From an uncultured Steroidobacter sp. (lineage in GTDB: Bacteria; Pseudomonadota; Gammaproteobacteria; Steroidobacterales; Steroidobacteraceae), in NCBI GenBank assembly GCA_938008435.1, contig CALLKK010000009.1, forward strand, positions 62,001-126,000: 64,000 nucleotides of DNA, read 5' to 3'. The notes beneath the pieces were generated by a model that searched no databases, had not been told where the DNA came from, and was given only the letters and a program-made list of their open reading frames with translations. A program made the position numbers and the translations under genes. This document shows, piece after piece, positions 1-8,192 of this stretch. Within the stretch, counting starts at the first letter, position 1. Every line of letters begins with the position of its first letter.

Positions 1-523
1 GCTCTTTCTGCCGCACGCCCGCCACAGCACGCGCGGTGCGAGCAAACGCTACGCAGGGCTCTTGTACGGTTCGAACGAAGTGCAATTCGTCGGCATGGAG
101 GTCGTGCGCCGCGACTGGACCGAGCTCGCCAAACAAGCGCAACGCGAGCTCTACTTGCGGCTCTTCACCGACCAGCCCGTCGATACCTATCTAGCCGACC
201 TCGTGCGCCGCGTACGCAACGGACAACTCGACGATGCCCTCGTCTATCGCAAGAACCTGCGCAAGGATGCCGACGACTACACGGCAACCACCCCGCCGCA
301 TGTCGCCGCTGCGCGCAAATCGACGCAGGGCACAGGCCGGCTCGTTGCGTACGTGATGACCACCGCCGGCCCCGAGCCGCTGGACAACGTGCGGCACCCC
401 ATCGACCGCGAGCACTACGTCCAGAAGCAGATCAAGCCGGTCGCCGAGCCGGTTCTCTCGGTGCTCGGCCTGTCCTTCGAGCGCGTCATCGGCGACAGCA
501 GACAGCTCGACCTCCTCGGTTGA
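1..523 (+). CDS. polB: DNA polymerase II (family B), C-terminal part
   Basis: This is the last 173 or so codons of a family-B DNA polymerase whose start lies before the window; the reading frame is already open at base 2. The residues SKRYAGLLYG followed by GMEVVRRDWTELAKQ match the thumb region of E. coli Pol II. Further on come ELYLRLF, LVYRKNLR, PPHVAAAR and a GPEPLD/HYVQKQIKPVAEPVL stretch, all typical of the PolB C-terminus. Pol II is a repair and translesion polymerase, usually SOS-induced. The promoter is outside the window, so regulation cannot be judged. The call rests on motif recognition and is strong despite truncation. Confidence 0.93.
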   Translation, partial: LFLPHARHSTRGASKRYAGLLYGSNEVQFVGMEVVRRDWTELAKQAQRELYLRLFTDQPVDTYLADLVRRVRNGQLDDALVYRKNLRKDADDYTATTPPHVAAARKSTQGTGRLVAYVMTTAGPEPLDNVRHPIDREHYVQKQIKPVAEPVLSVLGLSFERVIGDSRQLDLLG

Positions 524-712
524 CGCCTGCGCCGGAACAGCGCGCGCTTGGTTGACAGTGCACTACGCTGGCGCACGCGGCGCCGCCAAACAACTCCCTG
601 CACGGCCCTTGCACTGCCGCAGGCCCTTGTTCATTAGCCATTTGCACCGTCGTTGGTCCGTTGCACCGTCCTGGCACGTTTTTCGCTGTATCCCTCGCGA
701 CGCGAGGTGCGA

Positions 713-2128
713 ATGCAGAACAATGCCTTCGACGAAATGCATACCGCCGACGGGGAGGTGCGCGAGCACTACCGTACGCTTGCGTCTTGGCTCGCGAAGA
801 CACCCGCCGATCGGCTGGCACTGAAGCGTGCAGAAGCCGACGCATTTTTCCATCGACTCGGCATCACCTTTGCCGTTTACGGAGAAGAAGCAGGCACCGA
901 ACGGTTGATTCCGTTCGACATCATCCCGCGCATCTTTCCGCGCGATGAATGGGAGCGGCTTGCCGCCGGTCTCAAGCAGCGCGTGCGCGCGCTCAACGCA
1001 TTCATCGCGGACATCTACCACGGTCAGGAGATCTTGAAGGCAGGGCGCACCCCGCCCGAGCAAGTGCTGTGCAACAGCCAATATCGCCCCGAGATGCAAG
1101 GCATCGATATGCCTGGCGATATCTACGCGCACGTAGCGGGCATCGACGTCGTGCGCGCCGGACGCGGCGAGTTCTATGTCCTCGAAGACAACCTGCGCGT
1201 GCCCTCCGGCGTGTCGTACATGCTCGAAGACCGCCGCATGATGATGCGCTTGTTCCCGGAGCTGTTCGCGCTGCACTCCATCGCACCGGTCGAGCACTAT
1301 CCCGACCTGCTCCTCGAAAACCTGCGCAGCGTCGCGCCCGCCGGCGTCAACGATCCGACCGTCGTGCTGTTGACGCCTGGCTCGTACAACAGCGCGTATT
1401 TCGAGCATGCCTTTCTGGCACAGCAGATGGGTATCGAGCTCGTCGAAGGACAGGATCTCTTCGTCGATCAAGAATTCGTCTACATGCGCACGACGCGCGG
1501 CCCGCAACGCGTGGACGTGATCTATCGCCGCATCGACGACGACTTCCTCGATCCGTTGGCGTTCCGGCCCGAATCGATGCTCGGCGTTCCAGGCCTCCTC
1601 GCTGCGCAACGCGCCGGCAAGGTCACCATCGCCAATGCGATCGGCACGGGCGTGGCAGACGACAAGTCGATCTATCCGTATGTGCCCGAGATGATTCGCT
1701 TCTACTTGGGCGAAGAACCGCTCCTCTCCAATGTGCCGACATACGTGCTGCGCAATCGGGAAGACCTCGCCTACGTGCTCGATCATCTCGACGAGCTCGT
1801 CGTCAAGGAAGTCCATGGCGCCGGCGGCTACGGCATGCTGATCGGCCCCAAGGCCAGCAAGGAACAGCTCGCGCAATTTCGCGCACGCATCATGAGCGCA
1901 CCGGAGCGCTACATCGCCCAACCGACGCTTGCCCTGTCCACTTGTCCGACATGCGTCGAGTCCGGCATCGCGCCTCGTCATATCGATCTGCGGCCGTTCG
2001 TGCTGTCGGGACGCGAAGTGACGCTCGTGCCGGGCGGCCTGACGCGCGTGGCGCTGCGCGAAGGCTCGCTCGTGGTGAACTCGTCGCAAGGCGGCGGCAC
2101 CAAGGACACCTGGGTCTTGGAGCGGTGA
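713..2128 (+). CDS. Circularly permuted ATP-grasp protein of the Anbu cluster
   Basis: A 471-residue cytoplasmic protein of the circularly permuted ATP-grasp type 2 family (COG2308-like). Visible family blocks are FDIIPRIFPRDEW near residue 65, GSYNSAYFEHAFLAQQ near 225, RRIDDDFLDPLAF near 275, a GTGVADDKSIYPYVPEM block, VVKEVHGAGGYGMLIGP (nucleotide-binding glycine-rich strand) and HIDLRPFVL near the end. ATG 713 is preferred over in-frame starts further upstream because GAGGTG precedes it and family similarity begins there. Only four bases separate it from the alpha-E gene, so they are cotranscribed. The family is thought to form peptide-like bonds, and its substrate is unknown. It is one of four genes that travel with Anbu. 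Confidence 0.9.
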   Translation: MQNNAFDEMHTADGEVREHYRTLASWLAKTPADRLALKRAEADAFFHRLGITFAVYGEEAGTERLIPFDIIPRIFPRDEWERLAAGLKQRVRALNAFIADIYHGQEILKAGRTPPEQVLCNSQYRPEMQGIDMPGDIYAHVAGIDVVRAGRGEFYVLEDNLRVPSGVSYMLEDRRMMMRLFPELFALHSIAPVEHYPDLLLENLRSVAPAGVNDPTVVLLTPGSYNSAYFEHAFLAQQMGIELVEGQDLFVDQEFVYMRTTRGPQRVDVIYRRIDDDFLDPLAFRPESMLGVPGLLAAQRAGKVTIANAIGTGVADDKSIYPYVPEMIRFYLGEEPLLSNVPTYVLRNREDLAYVLDHLDELVVKEVHGAGGYGMLIGPKASKEQLAQFRARIMSAPERYIAQPTLALSTCPTCVESGIAPRHIDLRPFVLSGREVTLVPGGLTRVALREGSLVVNSSQGGGTKDTWVLER

Positions 2129-2132
2129 GCGC

Positions 2133-3080
2133 ATGCTGAGCCGAACCGCCGATCACCTCTACTGGATGGCGCGCTACACCGAACGCGCCGAAAACCTCGC
2201 GCGCATGCTCGAGGTGAACTATCGCAACTCGCTGCTGCCGCAGGATCCAGAGACCATCGAACAAGGCTGGGCCGCGACGCTCACCATCATCGGCCTGCTC
2301 GATGCGTATCGCGCTCGCTACGGCGCCGTCACGGCACACAATGCGATCGCCTTCATGGCATTCGATCGCGACAACCCGCTCAGCATCTATGCATGTCTGC
2401 GCGCAGCGCGCGAGAACGCACGAGCGGTACGCGGCACGCTCACCTCCGAGATCTGGGAGACGGTCAACGCGACGTGGCTGGAGATGCGCGTTGCGAGCCT
2501 GCGCCCGACGAGCGAGGCCGAAATCGGCAATTTCTTCGAGTGGGTCAAGCACCGCTCGCATCTCACGCGCGGCGTGATTCAAGGCACGATGCTGTGCGAC
2601 GAAGCCTGGCACTTCGCGTGGCTCGGCACGTATCTCGAGCGCGCCGACAGCACGGCGCGCATCCTCGACGTGAAATATCACCTGCTGCTGCCGCAGGGCG
2701 AGCACGCAGGCGGCGCTGCCGACTACTACCAGTGGAGCGCGCTCTTGCACTCCGTCTCGGCTTTCGAGATCTACCGGCGCGTCTACCGCGATCTCATCAC
2801 GCCGCGACGCGTCGCCGAGCTCCTGATCCTGCGCGAGGACATGCCGCGCTCGCTGCATCGGTCCATCTCGGAGGTCTATGCGCACCTCGTCGCGGTCCGA
2901 AATGCGCACTCGGCCGAAACCGAACGCCGGGCCGGCGAGCTGCACGCCTCGCTGCGCTTCGGACAGATCGACGATGTGTTCAAGATCGGTCTGCACGAAT
3001 ATCTCGTCGGCTTCCTGCAACGCGTGCGCGACCTCGGCGAGCGTGTCGCGCGCGATTTCCTCGTCTCCGCTACCGACTGA
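2133..3080 (+). CDS. Alpha-E domain protein (DUF403)
   Basis: A 315-residue, mainly helical protein. The opening MLSRTADHLYWMARYTERAE and an internal repeat HFAWLGTYLERADSTAR are the hallmark of alpha-E domains (COG2307). No signal peptide or membrane segment is visible, so it is probably cytoplasmic. Its biochemical role is not established; the family is known mainly from fixed association with the ATP-grasp partner, a transglutaminase-like protein and Anbu. It starts four bases after the ATP-grasp stop codon and ends eight bases before the transglutaminase ATG, indicating a tight operon. Confidence 0.9.
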   Translation: MLSRTADHLYWMARYTERAENLARMLEVNYRNSLLPQDPETIEQGWAATLTIIGLLDAYRARYGAVTAHNAIAFMAFDRDNPLSIYACLRAARENARAVRGTLTSEIWETVNATWLEMRVASLRPTSEAEIGNFFEWVKHRSHLTRGVIQGTMLCDEAWHFAWLGTYLERADSTARILDVKYHLLLPQGEHAGGAADYYQWSALLHSVSAFEIYRRVYRDLITPRRVAELLILREDMPRSLHRSISEVYAHLVAVRNAHSAETERRAGELHASLRFGQIDDVFKIGLHEYLVGFLQRVRDLGERVARDFLVSATD

Positions 3081-3088
3081 GGCATGCC

Positions 3089-3904
3089 ATGCACCTGCAC
3101 ATTCGCCACGAAACGCTCTACAGCTACGGCGAGCCGGTCAAGCGCAGCGTCCAGAACCTGCGTCTGACGCCGCGCCGCGATCCGGTCCAGCGCGAGCTGC
3201 AGTGGACGATCTCCGCGCCGGGGCGCCACAACTCGCAGATCGACGCGCACGGCAACGTCGTGCACCTGCTGACGCTCGATGAGCCGCATCGCGAAATTCG
3301 CATCGTCGTCAACGGCGTCATCGAGACGCTCGACGACGAGCGCAGCCTGCCCGACGAGGGTCAGCTCTCGCCGCTCACGTATCTCGCCGAGACGCCGCTG
3401 ACGCGACCGGATGACACGATTCGACGTTTCACCGCGCGGTGCTTGGGTGGATCCGGCGATCGTTATGAGCAATTGCTGCGGCTTGCCGAGGCCGTGTGCG
3501 ACGCGGTCGAGTACGTGCCAGGCGCCACCGAGGTTCACGAGTCCGCGATCGAATCGTTCAAGCGCGGCAAAGGGGTCTGCCAGGATCATGCGCACATCTT
3601 TATCTCCTGCTGCCGCAGTGCCGGCATTCCGGCGCGATACGTGAGCGGGTATTTCTACACGGGGGACCAGGGGCATGTTGCGAGCCACGCATGGGTCGAC
3701 GTCTGGCTCGAATCCGAGCACGCGTGGCGTTCGATCGACGTCACTCATCGTACGAGCGCCTACGGCCGCTACTGCCGACTTGCGGTGGGCCGCGATTACA
3801 TGGACGCCTGTCCGATTCGTGGCGTGCGGCGCGGCGGGGGCGACGAGCACATGCAGGTGAGCGTCATCGTGGCCACGTCCGCCCAGCAACAACAGCAACA
3901 GTAA
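3089..3904 (+). CDS. Transglutaminase-like cysteine protease of the Anbu cluster
   Basis: A 271-residue protein with the bacterial transglutaminase-like N-terminal domain (starting MHLHIRHETLYSYGEPV) followed by the papain-like core. The catalytic Cys is in KGVCQDHAHIFISCCR, the His in ASHAWVDVWL and the Asp in SIDVTHRTSAYG. ATG 3089 gives the full N-terminal domain. Proteins of this family more often cleave than form isopeptide bonds. The C-terminus ends in a run of six glutamines, which is unusual and probably disordered. It is third in the operon, followed by a 164-bp gap before Anbu that could hold a second promoter, though I see no clear -35/-10 pair. Confidence 0.9.
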   Translation: MHLHIRHETLYSYGEPVKRSVQNLRLTPRRDPVQRELQWTISAPGRHNSQIDAHGNVVHLLTLDEPHREIRIVVNGVIETLDDERSLPDEGQLSPLTYLAETPLTRPDDTIRRFTARCLGGSGDRYEQLLRLAEAVCDAVEYVPGATEVHESAIESFKRGKGVCQDHAHIFISCCRSAGIPARYVSGYFYTGDQGHVASHAWVDVWLESEHAWRSIDVTHRTSAYGRYCRLAVGRDYMDACPIRGVRRGGGDEHMQVSVIVATSAQQQQQQ

Positions 3905-4068
3905 CGCGTACCGTTCCAAATCAGGGTATGCGCGCTGGGAATCCGCCGGCGCGGCCTCTAAGATGCGCCTCATCGCACCACGATAACGCAGGCCAACGAG
4001 AATGCCGGCGATGAACCTTGGCAACCTTTTCGGGCGATGCTCGCTCGCACAACCGATCGATCTTTGAC

Positions 4069-4803
4069 ATGACTTACTGCGTCGGCATGCTCCTCGATGC
4101 GGGCTTGGTGTTTCTCGCCGATTCGCGCACCAACGCCGGTGTCGATCAGATCAGCACCTTCCGTAAAGCCACCGTATTCGAATGGGAGGGCGACCGTGTG
4201 ATGGTGATGTTGAGCACGGGCAATCTCGCGATCTCGCAATCGCTCGTCAGCATCTTGCGCGAGCGCATCGAGACGGCGCCGACGAGCCTGCGCACCGCGC
4301 CCAACATGTTCGAAGCCGCACGCGAAGTCGGCGATGCGCTGCGCGAAGTGCATCGGCGCGATGCCGAGGCGCTGCGCCTGCACGGCATCGAGTTCAACGC
4401 CTCGTTCATCTTCGGCGGACAGATCGGCAAAGAGGCGCCGCGCCTGTTCTGCATCTATGCACCGGGCAACTTCATCGAAGCGACGCGCGATACGCCCTAC
4501 TTCCAGATCGGCGAGTCGAAGTACGGCAAGCCGATCCTCGACCGGGTCGTCACGCGCAGCTCGAGTCTCGCTCAGGGCGCAAAGTGCGCATTGATCTCGA
4601 TGGACTCGACCATTCGCTCGAATCTCTCGGTCGGGCTGCCGCTCGATCTCATCTGCATTCAGCGCGACGCGCTGCGTGTCCACAGCCACGTCAACATCAC
4701 CGAAGATCACGCCTATTTCCGCATGATCCGCAGCCGCTGGAGCGAGAGCCTGCGGCATGCGTTCCACGAGCTGCCCGATCCAGAGTGGCTGCGCCGCAGC
4801 TGA
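4069..4803 (+). CDS. Anbu, proteasome-related NTN peptidase
   Basis: A 244-residue protein of the Anbu (bacterial proteasome homologue) family, related to HslV and proteasome beta subunits. The sequence begins MTYCVGMLLDAGLVFLADSR; removal of Met would expose Thr2 as the N-terminal nucleophile typical of this superfamily, which fixes the start at ATG 4069 rather than at an in-frame ATG 51 bases upstream. Other family blocks are TNAGVDQISTFRK and LSTGNLAISQS. In characterised homologues Anbu assembles into open helical rings, and its physiological substrate is unsettled. The three upstream genes are its usual genomic partners. Confidence 0.92.
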   Translation: MTYCVGMLLDAGLVFLADSRTNAGVDQISTFRKATVFEWEGDRVMVMLSTGNLAISQSLVSILRERIETAPTSLRTAPNMFEAAREVGDALREVHRRDAEALRLHGIEFNASFIFGGQIGKEAPRLFCIYAPGNFIEATRDTPYFQIGESKYGKPILDRVVTRSSSLAQGAKCALISMDSTIRSNLSVGLPLDLICIQRDALRVHSHVNITEDHAYFRMIRSRWSESLRHAFHELPDPEWLRRS

Positions 4804-4986
4804 CGCGCTCGCGTTCCTGCCGGACTGTGTACGATCGGCGACAGCCGTCTCGGTCCGCCCGAGCGCTCCGTCACAGCCTCTTGCTCCCAAAGTGGGCGGC
4901 GGCGATGCACCCCTTTACAATACCGGCCCACCTCCGGCAGCGCTGAGCCGTTCGGAGGCGAACGACAGCCAACAAGAGGAAAGCAC

Positions 4987-5367
4987 ATGAAGCAGTTTCT
5001 GCAGAGGTCGGTTGTTTACGTTCTGATCGTCTCTCTCCTGGGCCTCGCCTCCCCGGCCGTGGTGCAGGCCGAGATCATCGGCACGCTCGCCGGACTGGAT
5101 GCGGCACAGCGGGAAGCGAACCTCGCGAAGATCAACTCCGTGCTCGCGCGCGAGCAGGTGCGCGATCAGATGCGCGCGCTCGGCGTCGACGAGGCGGCTG
5201 TGGAAGCGCGCTTGGCTGCGTTGACGAATGCAGAGCTCGAGCGGCTTGCGCAGGAGATCGAGTCGGCCCCTGCAGGCGGCGTGCTCGAAGTGATCGGCAT
5301 CGTGTTCGTCGTGCTGTTGATTCTGGAAGCGGTCGGCGTCATCGACATCTTCAAGAAGTTCCCGTAA
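4987..5367 (+). CDS. PA2779-family small membrane protein
   Basis: A 126-residue protein with a cleavable-looking signal peptide (residues 1-30, ending VVQAE), a charged helical middle (about 40-90) and a hydrophobic segment near 98-116 before the basic tail DIFKKFP. This layout and the GLDAAQREANLAKI block match the PA2779 family of Pseudomonas. AGAGGAAAG precedes ATG 4987 at good spacing. PA2779 genes are commonly followed by a PA2778-type cysteine peptidase, as here. Function is unknown; the pair is probably envelope-associated. Confidence 0.82.
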   Translation: MKQFLQRSVVYVLIVSLLGLASPAVVQAEIIGTLAGLDAAQREANLAKINSVLAREQVRDQMRALGVDEAAVEARLAALTNAELERLAQEIESAPAGGVLEVIGIVFVVLLILEAVGVIDIFKKFP

Positions 5368-5431
5368 GGATCGCTCACACACGCGATCCAGGCGCACGAT
5401 CCGCCCGCGCATTGCTTGCGATGCAGACGCG

Positions 5432-6409
5432 ATGATCGGCCTGCGGACGGCGCTTTACGGGATCGTGATCGTCGCGCTCACGCTGATGAGCGGGTGCGCG
5501 ACGATTCCCCCCGAGCTCGACTCGCCAGCGACGGCCCATCTGCCGCGCCGGGTCGAGCTCAGCTCGACACCTTTCTATCCGCAACAAGCCTATCAATGCG
5601 GACCGGCTGCACTCGCGACCGTCCTGCAGGTTGCCAAGGTCGATGCCACTCCCGAGGAGCTGACGCCGGAGGTATTCCTACCCGGCCGTAAAGGCTCGCT
5701 CGCGCTCGAGCTCGTCGCTGCGACGCGTGCGCGCGATCGCTTGGCCTATCCGCTCGATCCCTCTCCCCGCGCGCTCCTCGAAGAGCTTGCGGCAGGCCGG
5801 CCGGTGCTCGTGATGCAGAATGTCGCGCTCAAGATCGCGCCGACTTGGCATTTCGCCGTGGTCATCGGCTATGACCTCGATGAGCGTACCGTAACCTTGC
5901 GCTCAGGTACGGTCGAGCGGCTCGTGATGAGTCTGCGGGGCTTCATGCGCACCTGGGATCTGGCCGATCGCTGGGCCATGGTCGTGCTCGAGCCGGACGA
6001 GCTGCCCAGCAATCCGGTTCTCGACAAATACCTCAAAGCGGCGGCGGAGTTGGAGGCGACCGGTCGGCTACAGGCCGCCGCGCGCGCCTATACACGAGCG
6101 CACGAGCATTGGCCCGCCTCGCCGTGGCCGGCACTCGGCATCGCCAATGTCGCCTATGCGCAAGGCGATCGAGCCACCGCGGAACGAGGCTATCGAACCG
6201 CGCTGGCGCTCGATCCGGGGCATGTCGTCGCCAATCACAACCTCGCCGAAGTGCTCCTCGCGCGCGGCTGCGTGACGGAAGCGCGCGCATACGCGCAACG
6301 CGCGCTGGACGGCGCGATCGGCACGCCGTTGGAGCAGACGGTACGCGCCACAGCCGACAAGATCGCGCGCACGACGCAGCCCGATACGTGCTTGGAACGC
6401 TCGCCGTGA
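5432..6409 (+). CDS. PA2778-family lipoprotein: C39-like peptidase with TPR tail
   Basis: A 325-residue predicted lipoprotein with lipobox LMSGC (Cys22). The peptidase_C39-like domain follows, with Cys56 in QQAYQCGPAALATVLQ, a His in TWHFAVVIGYD and a downstream Asp. Residues about 200-310 carry TPR-like helices (AARAYTRAHEHWP, AERGYRTALALDPGHVVANHNLAEVLL). The fold resembles the bacteriocin-processing peptidases of ABC exporters, but no exporter is present. It lies 64 bases after the PA2779-type gene and is probably cotranscribed with it. Substrate unknown. Confidence 0.85.
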   Translation: MIGLRTALYGIVIVALTLMSGCATIPPELDSPATAHLPRRVELSSTPFYPQQAYQCGPAALATVLQVAKVDATPEELTPEVFLPGRKGSLALELVAATRARDRLAYPLDPSPRALLEELAAGRPVLVMQNVALKIAPTWHFAVVIGYDLDERTVTLRSGTVERLVMSLRGFMRTWDLADRWAMVVLEPDELPSNPVLDKYLKAAAELEATGRLQAAARAYTRAHEHWPASPWPALGIANVAYAQGDRATAERGYRTALALDPGHVVANHNLAEVLLARGCVTEARAYAQRALDGAIGTPLEQTVRATADKIARTTQPDTCLERSP

Positions 6410-7021
6410 GCATTCGCTGCGCGGCGCTGCGCGCAACGGAGCGACAAACTCGATCGCACCGCACACGTCGCATCGAGAGCGTCTCGTAATTCGGACCCCG
6501 CGGTATCGTTATCCGACACTTCATCGACGACACTTTGCGTCGAGATCAGCGCACACCCTAGGTTGTCTCGTTGCCGTTGAAAGTTCATCGACGAGCGATT
6601 CGTGGGCGTTAGAACGCCTGCCGCACGAATAGCGCGTGCGGAGCGCCCCTCGCGCGAATCGAGCGTTCGATGACGCCGAACGCATCGAGATACAGTGCCG
6701 AAACGATCGCGCAGAAAGGATTGGCCCCTCCCTCGCACGAAGGAGCGGCCCAGTGCACCCCCTGCTCCGCGTCCCGCCGATTCCACGCGCCCGATCGCCC
6801 GCAAGCACGATTTCTTGTGGAGCGCCCCCAGCGATCGATGGCTGTCCATGTGCCATCAGCTCGCGAACAAGACGGAGACGAGCGAGCTTACGTATGCCCT
6901 GCTGCAGCACCGCCGCTGTTGGAGCGACCAGCACGAGCGCGCCCCCGAGGAGACGTCCGTCTCCCCTGAGCGCCCCAAGCGGCGTCGCGGTAACCGGAAA
7001 GTGCAGGACACCGAAAGTGCA
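6410..7021. other. Gene-poor stretch before the tRNA
   Basis: About 610 bases without a convincing gene. Several open frames overlap on both strands, but none has a good ribosome site, recognisable motif or coherent composition. The segment leads into the repeat block around tRNA-Arg and may be decayed sequence. Confidence 0.5.
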
Positions 7022-7273
7022 GGACACCCATCAACCCCAAGGGTCGAACCCGGGGCGAACCACCCTCGCCGACCGCGACGACCGACGAGGCACCTAGGCC
7101 GCAGTCCGGGGCCTAAGTTCGGGACACCCATCGACCGTGCGGTGCTCGCAATCGTCACCAACAGATTGAGGACACCCACTTCCAGGCGAAACCACGGTTC
7201 AGGACACCCACTGCGCTCGGACATGTTCGACTGCCCCGGCAGCGCTCGCAGCAAGCGTTTGGTGGATGTCCCA
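7022..7273 (+). repeat. Family-1 repeat array, left of tRNA-Arg
   Basis: Four exact GGACACCC cores begin at 7022, 7122, 7170 and 7202. Degenerate copies lie at about 7014 (GGACACCG) and 7263 (GGATGTCCC, opposite orientation). The first three exact cores and the DNA between them form the left arm of a long inverted repeat whose right arm lies at 7691-7855. Confidence 0.85.
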
Positions 7274-7400
7274 GTGTGACGGGGATGTCTCGATCCACGG
7301 CGGAGTAGGTCGCGGTCAAGGGAACGGCGCCAAAGTGGCGGCAGCGATCGTACGCAGAGTCGCTCTCTTGGGGGATGTGGCAGGAAGCACCGCCTGGGAC

Positions 7401-7477
7401 TGGCGCGGCCGGAGGGATTCGAACCCCCGACCACCTGGTTCGAAGCCAGGTACTCTATCCAACTGAGCTACGGCCGC
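7401..7477 (-). tRNA. tRNA-Arg(TCG)
   Basis: Read on the minus strand, bases 7477 to 7401 fold as a complete 77-nt tRNA. The acceptor stem is GCGGCCG paired with CGGCCGC, the D arm contains AGCTCAGTTGGATAGAG, and the anticodon stem ACCTGG/CCAGGT encloses loop CTTCGAA, giving anticodon TCG (reads CGA, Arg). The T arm has GGTTCGAATCC. The discriminator is G and CCA is encoded. It sits alone between two inverted blocks of family-1 repeats. Confidence 0.95.
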
Positions 7478-7629
7478 GCAGGAGGCCGGAAGTTTAGACC
7501 ATCGCCCCGCCCTTGCCGAGCCTGCGGCAGTCGCAAGCGTCTGTTGGAACGAGGCTATCCGCGCGAATCGATTCAATTGATGGGTGACCTCGTTTCCTGT
7601 GACTTCCGAACCGTTCTCCGCGACTTGGT

Positions 7630-7897
7630 GGGTGTCCCGAAAGAGCGGTCCCCCGAGAGCGATGGGTGTTCCAACAGACGCGACCGACGTGGTTGATGGG
7701 TGTCCTCAATCTGTTGGTGACGATGGCGAGCGTCGCAGCAGTCGATGGGTGTCCCAAACTTAGGCCCCGGACTGCGGCCTAGGTGTTTCGTCGGTCGTCG
7801 CGGTCAGCAAGGGGTGGTTGGCCCCGGGGTCGATCCTTGGGGTTGATGGGTGTCCCGAACTTCCCGCGCAGTCAGGCCTTGGGGTTGATGGGTGTCC
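7630..7897 (-). repeat. Family-1 repeat array, right of tRNA-Arg
   Basis: GGGTGTCC cores (reverse orientation to the left array) start at 7630, 7698, 7747, 7848 and 7890, with a one-base variant GATGGGTGTTCC near 7661. The usual extended form is GATGGGTGTCC followed by CGAA or TCAA. The part 7691-7855 is the inverted partner of 7022-7179. Confidence 0.85.
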
Positions 7898-7918
7898 CGA
7901 ACTTCCCGCGCAGTCAGG
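7835..7918 (+). repeat. 42-bp perfect tandem duplication
   Basis: Bases 7835-7876 and 7877-7918 are identical. Each copy starts CCTTGGGGTTGATGGGTGTC and ends CGCGCAGTCAGG, carrying one family-1 core. Perfect identity suggests recent duplication of a repeat unit. Confidence 0.9.
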
Positions 7919-8111
7919 CCGGCTCGTCGAACACAGCGTCAAGATCATCGACATCGGTTGTACCGGCGGCCACCGCATGGCGCGCGCGGTCATCAGCTTC
8001 CGGCCAAACGGACAGCGTCAACGATGCGGCCACGGCCACCAGCATGCGCTGGGTCCCTCTCAGCCACCTACAGCCGGTGGCGGTCACATGGGTCGTCGAA
8101 GCGGCGCTCAT
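7914..8111 (-). CDS. Possible small exported protein next to the sigma factor
   Basis: A 65-residue frame on the minus strand with a strong ribosome site (AGGAG before ATG 8111). It has a basic then hydrophobic N-terminus (RWLRGTQRMLVAVAASLTL) resembling a signal peptide, followed by an acidic tail (TDVDDLDAVFDEP). It starts 81 bases after the sigma factor stop, in the same direction. Its stop codon falls inside the 42-bp duplicated repeat unit, so it may be a truncated remnant of a longer gene. No family recognised. Confidence 0.35.
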   Translation of the reverse strand: MSAASTTHVTATGCRWLRGTQRMLVAVAASLTLSVWPEADDRARHAVAAGTTDVDDLDAVFDEPA

Positions 8112-8192
8112 CCCTTTTCTCCTCGCAGCGGAACCTCATCCGCTAAGAGGAGCGAGCCCGCCGAGTGGCTCAGGATTTCGTTGGAGGATCGC

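Noticed and set aside
541..600. TTGACA at 552 as a -35 box for the Anbu cluster
   Set aside because: No -10 hexamer occurs at suitable spacing in this GC-rich DNA.
563..2134. A 523-codon frame on the minus strand opposite the ATP-grasp gene
   Set aside because: It is antisense to a clearly recognisable conserved protein and shows only Arg/His/Asp-rich shadow composition.
6521..7027. Minus-strand frame of 168 codons left of the tRNA
   Set aside because: It has a hydrophobic start but overlaps competing frames, carries no motif, and becomes Arg/Ser-rich shadow-like sequence.
7022..7900. Short frames beginning MGVPN or MGVLN
   Set aside because: They are translations of the ATGGGTGTCC repeat itself, lack ribosome sites and run on into unrelated sequence.
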